A stretch of 64,000 nt of DNA from Telluria aromaticivorans (GCF_013003915.1 NZ_JABAIV010000002.1:248001-312000); one strand, 5' to 3'. Shown: positions 8,972 to 19,091, counted from the stretch's first letter. Notes: generated by a model not told the origin, from the sequence alone. Translations and numbers: made by a program.

Positions 8972-9685
8972 TTACGGCACCAACAAATCCAGCTGTTCCT
9001 TCTCCAGGAAGCACCATTCGCCTTCTTGCAGCCCCAGCGCTTCCAGCGTCAGCCCGCCGATCTGCGAGCGGTGCAGCGAACTGCAGTGATTCCCCGCCGC
9101 CGCCAGCATGCGCTTGACCTGGTGGTATTTGCCCTGCTCCAGCACGATCTCGAGCAGGTGCTCGCCGCGCTGCACGCAGGACAGGGCTTTCAGCGGCGCC
9201 GGCTCGTCGTGCAATTGCACGCCTGCCAGCAATTGCTCTACCAGTTCCGGCGTCACCGGCTCGGCGGTCGTGGCCTGGTATACCTTGGGCACGTGGCGCT
9301 TGGGCGAGGATTGCGCGTGGATGAAGGGGCCGTCATCCGACATCAGGAGCAGGCCCGTGGTGTCGTGGTCGAGCCGGCCGACCGGCTGCACTTCCCGCCA
9401 GGTAAATTGCTCGGGTAGCAGGGTCAGCACGCCCGGATGGTGGCTCGGCTTGCGCGAACATTCGAAATTGGCCGGCTTGTACAGCGCCACGTAGAGATGC
9501 TCGCGGTAGCGCCATTCCTCGTCGAATACCGTCAGCACCAGGTCGGCGGTGTCGAAGGTGGCCTTGTAATTGTCTTCGACCGTGCCGTTGACCGACACGT
9601 CGCCGTCCTCGATCAGGGCACGGCAGTATTTGCGGGTGCCGAATCCCTGCGATTGCAGGATCCGGTCCAGGGAAAGTTTGCTCAT
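8972..9685 (-). CDS. rsuA: 16S rRNA pseudouridine-516 synthase
   Basis: RsuA-family enzymes isomerise U516 of 16S rRNA. The start at 9685 (MSKLSLDRILQSQGFGTRKY) is preferred because it begins directly with the S4-like RNA-binding domain; an in-frame extension to 9823 runs back through a hairpin-rich spacer. The 237-residue length is typical. The catalytic motif is VGRLDHDTTGLLLMSDDG with the nucleophilic Asp, followed by KVYQATT and the C-terminal GKYHQVKRMLAAAGN segment. RluE/RluF relatives share this layout, but the S4 start and overall length favour RsuA. It is monocistronic, between a repeat and a perfect hairpin. Confidence 0.88.
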   Translation of the reverse strand: MSKLSLDRILQSQGFGTRKYCRALIEDGDVSVNGTVEDNYKATFDTADLVLTVFDEEWRYREHLYVALYKPANFECSRKPSHHPGVLTLLPEQFTWREVQPVGRLDHDTTGLLLMSDDGPFIHAQSSPKRHVPKVYQATTAEPVTPELVEQLLAGVQLHDEPAPLKALSCVQRGEHLLEIVLEQGKYHQVKRMLAAAGNHCSSLHRSQIGGLTLEALGLQEGEWCFLEKEQLDLLVP

Positions 9686-9745
9686 GGGGCGCCACTTTAA
9701 CAGAACGGGCAGGCCCGAACTAGCTTGGACTCCTACCCGCCAGCA

Positions 9746-9776
9746 GCAGCTCCTACCCCACCAGGGTAGGAGCTGC
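9746..9776. repeat. Perfect 13-bp hairpin upstream of rsuA
   Basis: GCAGCTCCTACCC (9746-9758) pairs perfectly with GGGTAGGAGCTGC (9764-9776) around the 5-nt loop CACCA. There is no T-run on either strand, so it is not a standard terminator. A degenerate TCCTACCC precedes it at 9731. Confidence 0.6.
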
Positions 9777-9875
9777 CCCACCCCGCTGGAATGATCCTGC
9801 GAGCGGACGTTCAATGCATTCACTCATTTGACGAACGTCAAGCTTCGGAAATTTCCTATTGATAGACTTCAACGC

Positions 9876-9895
9876 GTTAGGAATCCGCCTAACGG
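9876..9895. promoter_or_regulatory. Operator-like inverted repeat
   Basis: CGTTAGG/CCTAACG with a 6-bp centre lies 50 bp ahead of the small ORF at 9944. It could be a regulator site or a leader hairpin; no promoter was fixed. Confidence 0.35.
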
Positions 9896-9943
9896 CTCGA
9901 GGAAACCTTTAGAGTAGCGTTACCTCGCATCGAAGAATAGGAC

Positions 9944-10282
9944 ATGACCGTGCATACCGACGCGCAACTGACCGATGGACCATTCCAGCCACATAACAAC
10001 ACGGCGGAACGGCACAAGATTGCCCGATTTCACGCTTCCGGTTTTCCGGCCCAGTTGGCCTTGGCACGCTGGCAATATGGTGGGGAGGCGCCCCACCTGC
10101 ACCCCGGCGTGCCGGCCCTGCGCGCCGCCTTCTATGAAGCTGCGCGGCACGACTTCCAGGCCTGGCTGGAGTGCGGCGGCTTCCACGCGGTCGAGCTCCC
10201 GGTGCCCGACGAAGCGCCCGTCCCCAGGAAATCCCAGCCCGTGCCCGGCGGCGATACGCAGCAGGTCGGTACCCTCAATTGA
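9944..10282 (+). CDS. Small protein of unknown function
   Basis: I do not recognise this 112-residue protein. It begins MTVHTDAQLTDGPFQPHNNT and is soluble-looking, with no signal peptide or membrane segment. It is His- and Ala-rich, with a central amphipathic region (ALRAAFYEAARHDFQAWLE). The AGGAC just before the ATG is an acceptable ribosome site, and a strong terminator hairpin starts 14 bp after the stop, which supports it as a real gene. Its N-terminal half is rather hydrophilic and could be partly disordered. Confidence 0.6.
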   Translation: MTVHTDAQLTDGPFQPHNNTAERHKIARFHASGFPAQLALARWQYGGEAPHLHPGVPALRAAFYEAARHDFQAWLECGGFHAVELPVPDEAPVPRKSQPVPGGDTQQVGTLN

Positions 10283-10295
10283 GCTGCGTGGCGCT

Positions 10296-10335
10296 GGAAA
10301 TGAAAACGACGGCCGGAGCCGTCGTTTCCATTTCC
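10296..10335. terminator. Bidirectional terminator hairpin
   Basis: The arms 10296-10313 and 10318-10335 pair at 17 of 18 positions around the tetraloop CGGA. The stem core is AACGACGGC/GCCGTCGTT. On the minus strand the stem runs into GTTTTCATTT, and on the plus strand into GTTTCCATTT. It would stop the small ORF on the plus strand and the candidate sRNA on the minus strand. Confidence 0.7.
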
Positions 10336-10460
10336 TGAAAAGGAACACAACTGTGAGGAATTGAATTCTCTCGAAGCCGCACCCTTGGTGCAGTTGGGGG
10401 AGCGTCTTTCAGTTGGGATATTCACACCTCTGAGTGTGGCCTGCCCGTCCCGCAAGTCGC
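10296..10460 (-). ncRNA. Candidate small RNA
   Basis: The minus strand has a promoter-like pair (-35 TTGCAT at 10495-10490, 16-bp spacer, -10 TATATT at 10473-10468), which predicts a start near 10460. The transcript of about 165 nt has no credible ORF. It ends in the hairpin at 10296-10335 followed by T-rich sequence. It can fold several hairpins (CACACT/GGTGTG; CTGCACC/GGTGCGG) and contains CCCAACTG twice, once complementary to a later CAGTTG. I could not match it to 6S, tmRNA, SRP, RNase P or a CsrB-type RNA. It lies directly downstream of sppA on the same strand. Confidence 0.5.
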
Positions 10461-10467
10461 TACACAC

Positions 10468-10495
10468 AATATAGAACAAGAAATGCGGGATGCAA
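10468..10495 (-). promoter_or_regulatory. Promoter of the candidate sRNA
   Basis: -35 TTGCAT and -10 TATATT are separated by 16 bp on the minus strand, between the sppA stop and the proposed sRNA start. Confidence 0.5.
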
Positions 10496-10503
10496 GCAAA
10501 ATG

Positions 10504-11517
10504 TCATCTTAATTGCGGCACCGCGCCGCGGTAGGCGGCATTCACGGCCCCATTGCCGACTGCCGCGCCGAACTTTTTCAGCACGCGTTCCGGCAATCCT
10601 TCGTGGGCGGTGTAGTCAACGATATCCTCGGCCTTGACGATGTCGCGCGCCACGGTATCTACCGTGCCGAAGCCATCGGCCAGGCCCATTTCCACGGCTT
10701 TCGCCCCGGTCCAGTACAGGCCCGAGAAGGTTTCCGCGGTTTCTTTCAGGCGCTTGCCGCGGCCGGCGCGCACCACTGAAATGAATTGCTGGTGGATTTC
10801 GTTGAGCATCGCCTGGGCGTGGGCCTTGTGCTTGTCCGACTGCGGGCTGAACGGGTCGAGGAAGCCCTTGTTCTCGCCGGCCGTCAGCAGGCGCCGCTCG
10901 ACGCCGAGTTTTTCCATGGTGCCGGTAAAGCCGAAGCTGTCCATCAGCACGCCGACCGAGCCGACGATCGAGGCCTTGTTCACGTAGATGCGGTCGGCCG
11001 CCGAGGCGATGTAATAGCCGCCCGAGGCGCACATCTCGTCCACCACCACGTACAGGGGCTTGTCCGGGTAGCCGCGCTTGAGGCGCTGGATCTCGTCCAC
11101 GATGATGCCGGCCTGCACCGGGCTGCCGCCGGGGCTGTCGATGCGCAGCACCACCGCGGCCGAGCCGGAATCGGAGAATGCCTTGTTCAGCGAAGGAATG
11201 ACGGTATCCGCCGCGCCGCTGCCTTCTGCTTCGATCTCGCCGTTAATTTCGATCAACGCGGTATGCCGCCCCAGGTTTTCGTCGCCGCCCAAGCCGAAGG
11301 TGGAATCGTAATAGGTTAACAGGGCAATAATTCCCAGCAACAGAAAGCCAAGCTTGAAGAAAATGCCCCAGCGGCGCGCGGCGCGGCGTTCGCGCACGGT
11401 GGCGAACACCAGCTTTTCGAGGGTCTCGCGTTCCCAGTTGCCCGCGGTCGGGTTGGCGGCGAGCCGCTTTTCGGCTGGAAGCTCGGCTTGATGGTCGTGA
11501 CTCGGTTGGTCGCTCAT
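10504..11517 (-). CDS. sppA: S49 family signal-peptide peptidase (SppA-like)
   Basis: A membrane-anchored serine protease that degrades cleaved signal peptides. The start at 11517 (MSDQPSHDHQAELPAEKRLA) gives 337 residues; a longer frame to 11685 overlaps the Rieske gene and is unlikely. A single transmembrane segment (FFKLGFLLLGIIALLTYY, about residues 52-69) is followed by the periplasmic ClpP-fold domain. The Ser nucleophile lies in CASGGYYIAS and the general-base Lys in the segment AVEMGLADGFGTVD or nearby, as in the short 36K-type SppA. It is the last gene of the run rluC, HAD, Rieske, sppA, an arrangement common in Burkholderiales. Confidence 0.88.
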   Translation of the reverse strand: MSDQPSHDHQAELPAEKRLAANPTAGNWERETLEKLVFATVRERRAARRWGIFFKLGFLLLGIIALLTYYDSTFGLGGDENLGRHTALIEINGEIEAEGSGAADTVIPSLNKAFSDSGSAAVVLRIDSPGGSPVQAGIIVDEIQRLKRGYPDKPLYVVVDEMCASGGYYIASAADRIYVNKASIVGSVGVLMDSFGFTGTMEKLGVERRLLTAGENKGFLDPFSPQSDKHKAHAQAMLNEIHQQFISVVRAGRGKRLKETAETFSGLYWTGAKAVEMGLADGFGTVDTVARDIVKAEDIVDYTAHEGLPERVLKKFGAAVGNGAVNAAYRGAVPQLR

Positions 11518-11542
11518 AGGTTCCAAAATCGGTTCCGGATTC

Positions 11543-11950
11543 TTAAACTGTCCCGCCAGCTGCCGGGACCTGCACCATGGCGTCGGGTTGCCACCAGATA
11601 CCGCCGTCGTATTCGAGCACGGCGATCGGCCGCAGCCGCCCGCCCCGGCACGGGCCGCCGGCGCATCTGCCGGTGTCCGGTTCATACATGGCGCCGTGGG
11701 TCGAGCACATCAGGTACAGCCCGCTGGACTCGAAAAAATCGCCCTGCGACCAGTCGAGCTCGATCGGCACATGGGCACAACGGTTCAGGTAGGCAAATGG
11801 TTTACCGTCGTAACGTACCACAAAGCCCGTGGTGGGGTGCCCAAAGGCAATGACCGGGAAGCGCACGCCCTTGCCGCCGTCGAGCAGCGCGGCGGCTTCG
11901 CAGACATACATGCCGCGATCTTCCACGATTATCCCGTCATCCTCATGCAT
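11543..11950 (-). CDS. Rieske [2Fe-2S] protein
   Basis: A 135-residue soluble Rieske-fold protein. The cluster ligands are visible as CAHVPIELDW (Cys and His) and CSTHGAMYEPDTGRCAGGPC (Cys and His), so both halves of the CxH...CxxH pattern are intact. The start at 11950 (MHEDDGIIVEDRGMYVCEAA) overlaps the upstream HAD gene by 8 bp, suggesting coupled translation. There is no transmembrane segment or oxygenase catalytic domain, so it is a free-standing electron-transfer or ferredoxin-like protein. Its partner is unknown. The neighbourhood (HAD phosphatase, SppA) recurs in betaproteobacteria but does not reveal its function. Confidence 0.85.
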   Translation of the reverse strand: MHEDDGIIVEDRGMYVCEAAALLDGGKGVRFPVIAFGHPTTGFVVRYDGKPFAYLNRCAHVPIELDWSQGDFFESSGLYLMCSTHGAMYEPDTGRCAGGPCRGGRLRPIAVLEYDGGIWWQPDAMVQVPAAGGTV

Positions 11951-12602
11951 TCTCCAGCAACCAGGCATGCAGCTCGGGAATCGACTTGGCCGAGAACAGT
12001 GGCCGGCAAGCCTGCAACTGGTGCACTGGATGCGCGCCGAACTCGACCGCGATGCCGGAGGCGCCGGCATTGGTCGCCATCATCAGGTCGTGCGTGGTGT
12101 CGCCGATCATGGCGGTGCGGCGGAGAATCTGGCCCAGCTCGCGGGTGAGTTCCTGCAGCATCGCCGGGTGCGGCTTGGAGAAAGTCTCGTCGGCGCAGCG
12201 GGTGGCGTCGAAGGTCGACAGCAGCCCGGCCGCGTTCAGCGAACGGTTCAGGCCGACGCGGCTCTTGCCGGTTGCCACGGCCAGGAAATAGCCCTCCTGC
12301 TTCAGTTCGCGCAACATCTCGCGAACGCCCTTGAACAGCACCAGTTCGTGGTCCTTCGTCAGGTAATGGTAGCGGTAGCGCTCGACCATCCGCGGATACA
12401 TGGCCGGCTCGATGTCCGGCATCACGGCCTGCATCGCCTCGGACAGGCCGAGGCCGATCACGTGCGCAGCCGAAGCGTCGCTCGGCACCGGCAGGCCGAG
12501 GTCGCGCGCCGCCGACTGGATGCAGCGGACGATGGTCGCCGTGCTGTCCATCAGCGTGCCGTCCCAATCGAAGACGATCAGGTCAAATTGCTTTCTTGGC
12601 AT
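11943..12602 (-). CDS. HAD-family hydrolase, phosphoglycolate phosphatase-like
   Basis: A cytoplasmic 219-residue HAD phosphatase (subfamily IA). Motif I is FDWDGTLMDS with the nucleophilic Asp, motif II is seen near LAVATGKSRVGL, motif III is the Lys in TFSKPHPAML, and motif IV is AMIGDTTHDLMMATNAG. The start at 12602 (MPRKQFDLIVFDWDGTL) places motif I near the N-terminus as usual; upstream in-frame sequence to 12761 belongs to a dispersed repeat. It resembles Gph and the RluC-adjacent phosphatase common in Burkholderiales. The substrate is not determinable, so no symbol is given. Confidence 0.88.
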   Translation of the reverse strand: MPRKQFDLIVFDWDGTLMDSTATIVRCIQSAARDLGLPVPSDASAAHVIGLGLSEAMQAVMPDIEPAMYPRMVERYRYHYLTKDHELVLFKGVREMLRELKQEGYFLAVATGKSRVGLNRSLNAAGLLSTFDATRCADETFSKPHPAMLQELTRELGQILRRTAMIGDTTHDLMMATNAGASGIAVEFGAHPVHQLQACRPLFSAKSIPELHAWLLENA

Positions 12603-12637
12603 TATCGTAGGCAGCCTTGCTGCCGAATCCTTGGTTT

Positions 12638-12748
12638 GTAGGGTGGGCGGGTTTACCGCCCACGCGGTGATAGTTAACGGATGAATAGTCGTGCGGGATG
12701 ATCTTGCGGCCGCTTGAACGCGCGGGCGGGAAAACCCGCCCACCCTAC
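12638..12748. repeat. GTAGGGTGGGCGG-family inverted repeat, copy 3
   Basis: A compact 111-bp copy with arms GTAGGGTGGGCGGGTTT and AAACCCGCCCACCCTAC, perfectly complementary apart from small spacing differences. The interior contains CCGCCCACGCGGTGATAG and GAACGCGCGGGCGGG. It lies between rluC and the HAD gene. Confidence 0.9.
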
Positions 12749-12774
12749 GAAAAACAAGCATGCAACATTATCGA

Positions 12775-13764
12775 TCATGCCACGGCTTGCCCCAAGCTTA
12801 CCAAGAATCGTTCGCATTCGGCAGGCAGCGGCGCGCGCAGGGTCATCGGCTCGCCGCTATCCGGATGCGTGAACGTGATCTGGTGCGCATGCAGGAACAT
12901 GCGCTTGAGCGCGCCGCGGGTCGCGGTGCCCTTCTGCAAGGCCTTGTTGAACGGGAAATCGCCGTACTTGTCGTCGCCCAGGATCGGGAAGCCGCTCGAG
13001 GCCAGGTGCACGCGGATCTGGTGCGTGCGCCCGGTTTTCAGTTCGGCCTCGAGCAGGGCAAATTCCTGCCACTTGCGCTTCAGATTGAACACCGTATGCG
13101 ATTCCATGCCGCCGGCCTGCACCACGACGCGCCGCTCGCCGTCCGCCGTCGTGTATTTATGTAAAGGAAGCTTTACATGCTGGCGTTTATTGATCCAGTC
13201 GCCGTGCACCATCGTGAGGTAGCGCTTGTCGGTATGGCCATCGCGCATCTGCTCGTGCAGGTTGGTCAATGCGGAACGTTTTTTCGCCAGCAGCAGCAGG
13301 CCCGAGGTTTCGCGGTCCAGCCGGTGCACCAGTTCCAGGAACTTGGCCTGCGGGCGCGAGGCGCGCAACTGCTCGATGACGCCATAGGACACGCCCGAGC
13401 CGCCATGCACGGCCACGCCGGCCGGCTTGTCGATGACGAGCAGGTGGGTGTCTTCGAACACGATGTCGAACTCGGCGCCGGGCGCCACCTGGCTGCTGCT
13501 TTTCTCGGCGATGCGGATCGGCGGGATGCGCACCACGTCGCCTTCGACCAGCCGGTACAGCTGGTCGATGCGGCCCTTGTTGACCCGCACTTCGCCGGAG
13601 CGCAGGATGCGGTAGACGTGGCTCTTCGGGACGCCTTTACAGATGCGCAACAGGTAATTGTCGATGCGCTGGCCGGCTTCTTCTTCGGCGATGGTAAGGA
13701 ACTGCGCCTGTAGTGCTTGCTGTGATGAAGGGGGAACAACATCGTTTTGTATCGCCATTCGCAT
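12775..13764 (-). CDS. rluC: 23S rRNA pseudouridine synthase RluC
   Basis: RluC modifies U955, U2504 and U2580 of 23S rRNA. An S4 domain comes first (AGQRIDNYLLRICKGVPKSHVYRILRSGEVRVNKGR), then the catalytic domain with LVHRLDRETSGLLLLAKK, which holds the active-site Asp. I place the start at 13764 (MRMAIQNDVVPPSS) because GGGAAG precedes it and a promoter-like TTGACC...TATATT at 13828-13802 would start transcription near 13795. The in-frame ATG at 13797 would then be too close to the transcript end. Length is 329 residues from this start, or 340 from 13797. It is divergent from rne, as is usual in proteobacteria. Confidence 0.9.
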   Translation of the reverse strand: MRMAIQNDVVPPSSQQALQAQFLTIAEEEAGQRIDNYLLRICKGVPKSHVYRILRSGEVRVNKGRIDQLYRLVEGDVVRIPPIRIAEKSSSQVAPGAEFDIVFEDTHLLVIDKPAGVAVHGGSGVSYGVIEQLRASRPQAKFLELVHRLDRETSGLLLLAKKRSALTNLHEQMRDGHTDKRYLTMVHGDWINKRQHVKLPLHKYTTADGERRVVVQAGGMESHTVFNLKRKWQEFALLEAELKTGRTHQIRVHLASSGFPILGDDKYGDFPFNKALQKGTATRGALKRMFLHAHQITFTHPDSGEPMTLRAPLPAECERFLVSLGQAVA

Positions 13765-14017
13765 TGTCTTCCCAGAAATTCTCTCTAAGTCCTTCATTTT
13801 GAATATATAATCGACAGGCGGCGGTCAAACCTCTGCTGGTGTAAGAATTAAAACGATATTTTACACAGGGGCGCGCTCCATCGGCCCCGCCAGAGTGCAA
13901 ATCGATGGAAAAAACGTGTACGCACATTCAGGCGCGAATCAGGGTTGCACCTGCAGTTGTAATCGGGTTGCGCGCGTGGGTGCAGGATTGGATTGTTTGG
14001 ATTTATAAGGATAAGTA

Positions 14018-14049
14018 CCGGCGAGCCGCCCCGTTTGGCGGCTCGCCGG
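14018..14049 (+). promoter_or_regulatory. Perfect 13-bp hairpin in the rne leader
   Basis: CCGGCGAGCCGCC (14018-14030) pairs with GGCGGCTCGCCGG (14037-14049) around the loop CCGTTT. It is followed by GTTGATGG, not a T-run, so it is not a simple terminator. A role in RNase E autoregulation is inferred from position. Confidence 0.55.
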
Positions 14050-14383
14050 TTGATGGTGTCGATAACGCTTGTCGTTGTGGCCCGACCCGATGGTGGCTTC
14101 ACCTGAAGGCTTGAGAATATAGGCTGGTTGATCGCCTCGTATCAAGGTCCTGGTTGTTCGCTGGCTTCGGTCTGGCTCGTTGTTGCACACCGCCTCGCTG
14201 TTCCCGCCGTGCCCACCCCAACGTGGTGGCAGTCGGAAGCAGTTGCAGGTTGCGGCGTGCGTAGACAATGACGTTCGGCTCCATTTGCGCCCTGTGCGGC
14301 CGCGACGCTACGCGTCGCCGTGCCCCACACCCGGGTATTCCCCCCTCCAACATTCTTTCTCCGCGTACATCCCATGTACTTTC

Positions 14384-14404
14384 GCCGCGTCTTACAAACG
14401 CGGC
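14384..14404 (+). promoter_or_regulatory. Hairpin just upstream of the rne start
   Basis: GCCGCGT/ACGCGGC with the loop CTTACAA lies 34 bp before the rne ATG, ahead of the ribosome site CGGAG near 14424. It could influence RNase E access or translation. Confidence 0.45.
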
Positions 14405-14438
14405 ATGACACGGCCCCCGGGCCGCGGAGTTAATAAAA

Positions 14439-17400
14439 ATGAAACGCATGTTGTTTAACGCTACGCAGCAAGAAGAGCTGCGCGTAGCAATCGTCGATGG
14501 ACAGAAACTGATCGACATCGACATCGAAACAGCCGGACGAGAGCAGCGCAAGTCCAATATCTACAAGGGTGTCATCACCCGCATCGAACCTTCCCTCGAA
14601 GCCTGCTTCGTCAGCTATGGCGAAGACCGCCACGGTTTCCTCCCCTTCAAAGAAGTCGCCCGCACGTATTTCCGTGACGGCGTCGACGTGCGCAACTGCA
14701 CCATCAAGGAAGCGCTGCGCGAAGGCCAGGAAATCATGGTCCAGGTCGAGAAGGAAGAACGCGGCAACAAGGGCGCAGCCCTGACCTCGTTCATCTCGCT
14801 GGCGGGCCGCTACCTGGTCCTGATGCCGAACAACCCGCGCGGCGGCGGCGTGTCGCGCCGTGTCGAAGGCGAAGAACGCCAGGAACTGCGCGAGACGATG
14901 GACAAGCTCGACCTGCCGCAGGGCATGTCGGTAATCGCCCGCACAGCAGGCATCGGCCGCAACGTCGAAGAACTGCAGTGGGATTTGAACTACCTGATGC
15001 AGCTGTGGCGCGCGATCGAAGGCGCCGGCAAGTCGGCCGGCGGCGCCTTCCTGATCTACCAGGAATCCTCGCTCGTGATCCGCGCGATCCGCGACTACTT
15101 CCAGCCAGATATCGGCGAAGTCCTGATCGACACCGACGACATCTTCGACCAGGCCCAGCAGTTCATGAGCCACGTGATGCCCGACATGGCGCACCGCGTG
15201 AAGCGCTACAGCGACGACGTGCCGCTGTTCTCGCGCTTCCAGATCGAACACCAGATCGAAACCGCCTACGCGCGCACCGTGCCGCTGCCATCGGGCGGCG
15301 CGATCGTCATCGACCACACCGAAGCGCTGGTCTCCATCGACGTCAACTCGGCCCGCGCCACGCGCGGCTCGGACATCGAGAACACCGCCTTCAACACCAA
15401 CTGCGAAGCGGCCGACGAAGTCGCCCGCCAGCTGCGCCTGCGCGACCTGGGCGGCCTGATCGTGATCGACTTCATCGACATGGAAGTGGCCAAGAACCAG
15501 CGCGAAGTCGAGACCCGCCTGAAAGACGCCCTGCACCACGACCGTGCACGCGTCCAGATGGGCAAGATCTCGCGCTTCGGCCTGATGGAACTGTCGCGCC
15601 AGCGCCTGCGTCCGTCGCTGTCGGAGGGCTCGCACGTGACCTGCCCGCGCTGCTCGGGCACCGGCCACATCCGCGATACCGAATCGTCCGCCCTGCAGGT
15701 GCTGCGCATCATCCAGGAAGAGGCGATGAAGGAAAATTCGGCCGCGATCCACGTGCAGGTGCCGGTCGATGTCGCCGCTTTCCTGCTCAACGAAAAGCGC
15801 GGCGAAGTGCTCAAGATCGAGAGCCGCCACCGCATCACCGTGATCCTGATCCCGAACAAGCACCTGGACACGCCGCACTACAAGCTCGAGCGCATCAAGC
15901 ACGACGACCCGCGCCTGGAAGACGCCCACGCCAGCTACACGATGGCGGAATCGGCCGACACCGACATGGCCTACGCCAAGCGCCAGAAAGAAGAAGCCAA
16001 GCCGCGCCAGGAAGCCGTGGTCAAGACCATCACCCCGGCCCAGCCGGCACCGATGGTGGACCGCAGCGAAGCGGCCAAGCCGGCCAAGCCTGTTGCCGCC
16101 GCCCCGGCTGCCGCGCCAGTCGCCGCCCCGGCGCCTGCCGAAACCGGCTTCTTCGCCCGCATCCGCAACTTCTTCATGGGCGAGCCGGTTCCACCGGCGC
16201 CGGCCCCGGCCCCCGTCGTGGCTGAAAAGCCTGCTGCCCCGTCGACGGGCGAACGTGGCCAGCGTGGCCGCAACGGCAGCGGCCGTGGCGCCAAGGGCGG
16301 CCGTGACCGCAGCGAGCGTGACGCAACCGGCAAAACCGACGAGACCGTGAAAGCCGCAGAGCTCGAAGGCAAACCGGCACGTCCACCGCGTCCACCACGC
16401 GAACCACGTCCACCGCGCGAAGCGCGTGAGGGTGGCGAAGCCGCACAAGCCGCACCACGTGCCGAGCGTGGCGAGCGTCCGGAACCGGGCGAGCGCAAGG
16501 AACGCGCACCGCGCCAGCCGCGTGAGCGTGGCGAACGCGCCGCCCAGCCGGTCGAAGCCAAGGCAGAAGAACTGAAACTGCACGCGGTCCCGGTGCCGGT
16601 CGAGGCCGAACTGTCCACCAGCACCCCGCACGGCGATGTGCTCGAGCACGCGGTGAAAGTCGCCTCGACCGGCCCGGCCGGCGAGGAACTCGACGCCGAC
16701 GGCGACGAGCCACGCCGCCGCCGCCGCCGCGGTGGCCGCAACCGCAACCGCCGCGACCGCGATGGTGTCGAGGGTAGCGAGGCCGTCGAAGGTGCAGAAG
16801 GCGCACCGGCCTTTACGCCGGTTGCCGACGAAGAAGCCGCTAAAGTCGCGGCCCAGGGCCGTCCGCCACGGGCCAAGCAGGCCGCGGCATCGGCCGAGCC
16901 GGCGCCATGGGCCTTCCCGACCTCGGCGTCGGTGGCTGCTGCCGCTGCTGCCAAGGCGCAAGCCGAGGCGCCTGCTGCTGTTGCTCCTGCTGTTGCTCCT
17001 GCTGCTGCTCCTGCTGCAGCACCGGTGGCGACTGCCGCCGGCGAAGCGGGCGCATGGGCCTTCCCGACCAGCGCGTCGGTGGCTGCTGCGCAAGCGGCGG
17101 CTGTTCCGATTGTCGAGGCTGCTCCTGCTCCGGTCGCTGCTGCTCCAGTTGCTGCTCCTGCTCCTGCCCCGGTCGCTGCAGCACCTGCGCCTGTGGAAGT
17201 TGCTGAGGCACCTGTGCCAACTGCCCCGGCACCGGTTGCGGCTCCTGCGCCTGTGGCCGCCGCACCGGCTCCGGTTGCGCCTGCACCAGCCCCGGCGCCT
17301 GTCGCCGTCCAGCCAGCGGTGAACATGGACGACGTGCTGTCCAAGGCCGGCCTGCAACTGGCATCGACCGATCCGGAAAAGCTGCGCGCCGCCCAGGAAG

Positions 17401-17504
17401 CCGCTGCCCAGGCCGCGTCGACCCAACGCGTTGGCCGTGCCCGCAAGCCGGTGGCCGCACCGGTGGACGAGCCGCTGATCCAGGTGGATACCTCGCGCCA
17501 GTAA
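14439..17504 (+). CDS. rne: Ribonuclease E
   Basis: RNase E is the main endonuclease of mRNA decay and rRNA/tRNA processing and the scaffold of the degradosome at the inner membrane. The catalytic half spans about residues 1-510. It contains the S1 domain (from [20 protein letters not shown]), the DNase-I-like active site with Asp near 301 in [14 protein letters not shown] and Asp near 344 in VIDFIDME, and the Zn-link CPRCSGTG at residues 402-405. The C-terminal half is low complexity and probably disordered. It has Arg-rich patches ([20 protein letters not shown]), long Ala/Pro tracts, and the segment [12 protein letters not shown] twice (about residues 824 and 873). Total length is 1021 residues. 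Confidence 0.97.
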   Translation: MKRMLFNATQQEELRVAIVDGQKLIDIDIETAGREQRKSNIYKGVITRIEPSLEACFVSYGEDRHGFLPFKEVARTYFRDGVDVRNCTIKEALREGQEIMVQVEKEERGNKGAALTSFISLAGRYLVLMPNNPRGGGVSRRVEGEERQELRETMDKLDLPQGMSVIARTAGIGRNVEELQWDLNYLMQLWRAIEGAGKSAGGAFLIYQESSLVIRAIRDYFQPDIGEVLIDTDDIFDQAQQFMSHVMPDMAHRVKRYSDDVPLFSRFQIEHQIETAYARTVPLPSGGAIVIDHTEALVSIDVNSARATRGSDIENTAFNTNCEAADEVARQLRLRDLGGLIVIDFIDMEVAKNQREVETRLKDALHHDRARVQMGKISRFGLMELSRQRLRPSLSEGSHVTCPRCSGTGHIRDTESSALQVLRIIQEEAMKENSAAIHVQVPVDVAAFLLNEKRGEVLKIESRHRITVILIPNKHLDTPHYKLERIKHDDPRLEDAHASYTMAESADTDMAYAKRQKEEAKPRQEAVVKTITPAQPAPMVDRSEAAKPAKPVAAAPAAAPVAAPAPAETGFFARIRNFFMGEPVPPAPAPAPVVAEKPAAPSTGERGQRGRNGSGRGAKGGRDRSERDATGKTDETVKAAELEGKPARPPRPPREPRPPREAREGGEAAQAAPRAERGERPEPGERKERAPRQPRERGERAAQPVEAKAEELKLHAVPVPVEAELSTSTPHGDVLEHAVKVASTGPAGEELDADGDEPRRRRRRGGRNRNRRDRDGVEGSEAVEGAEGAPAFTPVADEEAAKVAAQGRPPRAKQAAASAEPAPWAFPTSASVAAAAAAKAQAEAPAAVAPAVAPAAAPAAAPVATAAGEAGAWAFPTSASVAAAQAAAVPIVEAAPAPVAAAPVAAPAPAPVAAAPAPVEVAEAPVPTAPAPVAAPAPVAAAPAPVAPAPAPAPVAVQPAVNMDDVLSKAGLQLASTDPEKLRAAQEAAAQAASTQRVGRARKPVAAPVDEPLIQVDTSRQ

Positions 17505-17524
17505 GCCTTGGTGCTTAGATGGTG

Positions 17525-17552
17525 AAAAAGGGAAGCTTCGGCTTCCCTTTTT
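17525..17552 (+). terminator. Rho-independent terminator of rne
   Basis: The stem AAAAAGGGAAGC/GCTTCCCTTTTT has a TTCG tetraloop. It lies 20 bp after the rne stop. Confidence 0.9.
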
Positions 17553-17576
17553 CGTTTGCGCTGGTGGTGTGCTGCG

Positions 17577-17708
17577 AACTTGGGTCCCGGCCTGCGCCGG
17601 GACGACGGTTTTTAAGTTAGAGGTACAAACAGCGCAAACTTTTTACCCGCTCCCCCGGCACGTCATCCCGGCGAAGGCGGAAGCAATGCCACCGGCCTTG
17701 CTTCCGCC
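17577..17708. repeat. GGTCCCGGCCTGCGCCGGGA-type repeat, copy 1
   Basis: The 31-bp left arm (17577-17607) is identical to the complement of the right arm of the copy at 54681-54792. The right half begins CACGTCATCCCGGCG but then diverges into a separate hairpin, GGCGGAAGCAA/TTGCTTCCGCC (17676-17708). Confidence 0.7.
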
Positions 17709-17771
17709 AAGCTTCGCAACCGAAGTCCCTTCAGCAAGCCCCGCGACATATTGATGGGTTACGATCACACC

Positions 17772-19083
<1,312 letters not shown>

Positions 19084-19091
<8 letters not shown>

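Larger units (their letters stand above)
13765..14438. other. rluC/rne divergent spacer and rne leader
   Basis: No coding sequence is supported here. Near rluC there is a minus-strand promoter-like pair (-35 TTGACC, -10 TATATT), and a plus-strand TATAAT at 13806-13811 could serve rne. The rest would be an unusually long rne leader with two clear hairpins (annotated separately). RNase E mRNA leaders are autoregulatory in enterobacteria and pseudomonads, so this is the likely role. Confidence 0.5.

Noticed and set aside
10296-10460. Candidate RNA considered as 6S, tmRNA or 4.5S RNA
   Set aside because: A short ACCAAGGGT hairpin recalls E. coli 6S, but the ends do not pair to form the closing stem and no other class features are present, so it is left unnamed.
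14430-17426. A 998-codon open frame antisense to rne
   Set aside because: It is an artefact of the biased codon use and repeat-rich tail of rne on the other strand; it has no ribosome site and its composition is low complexity.
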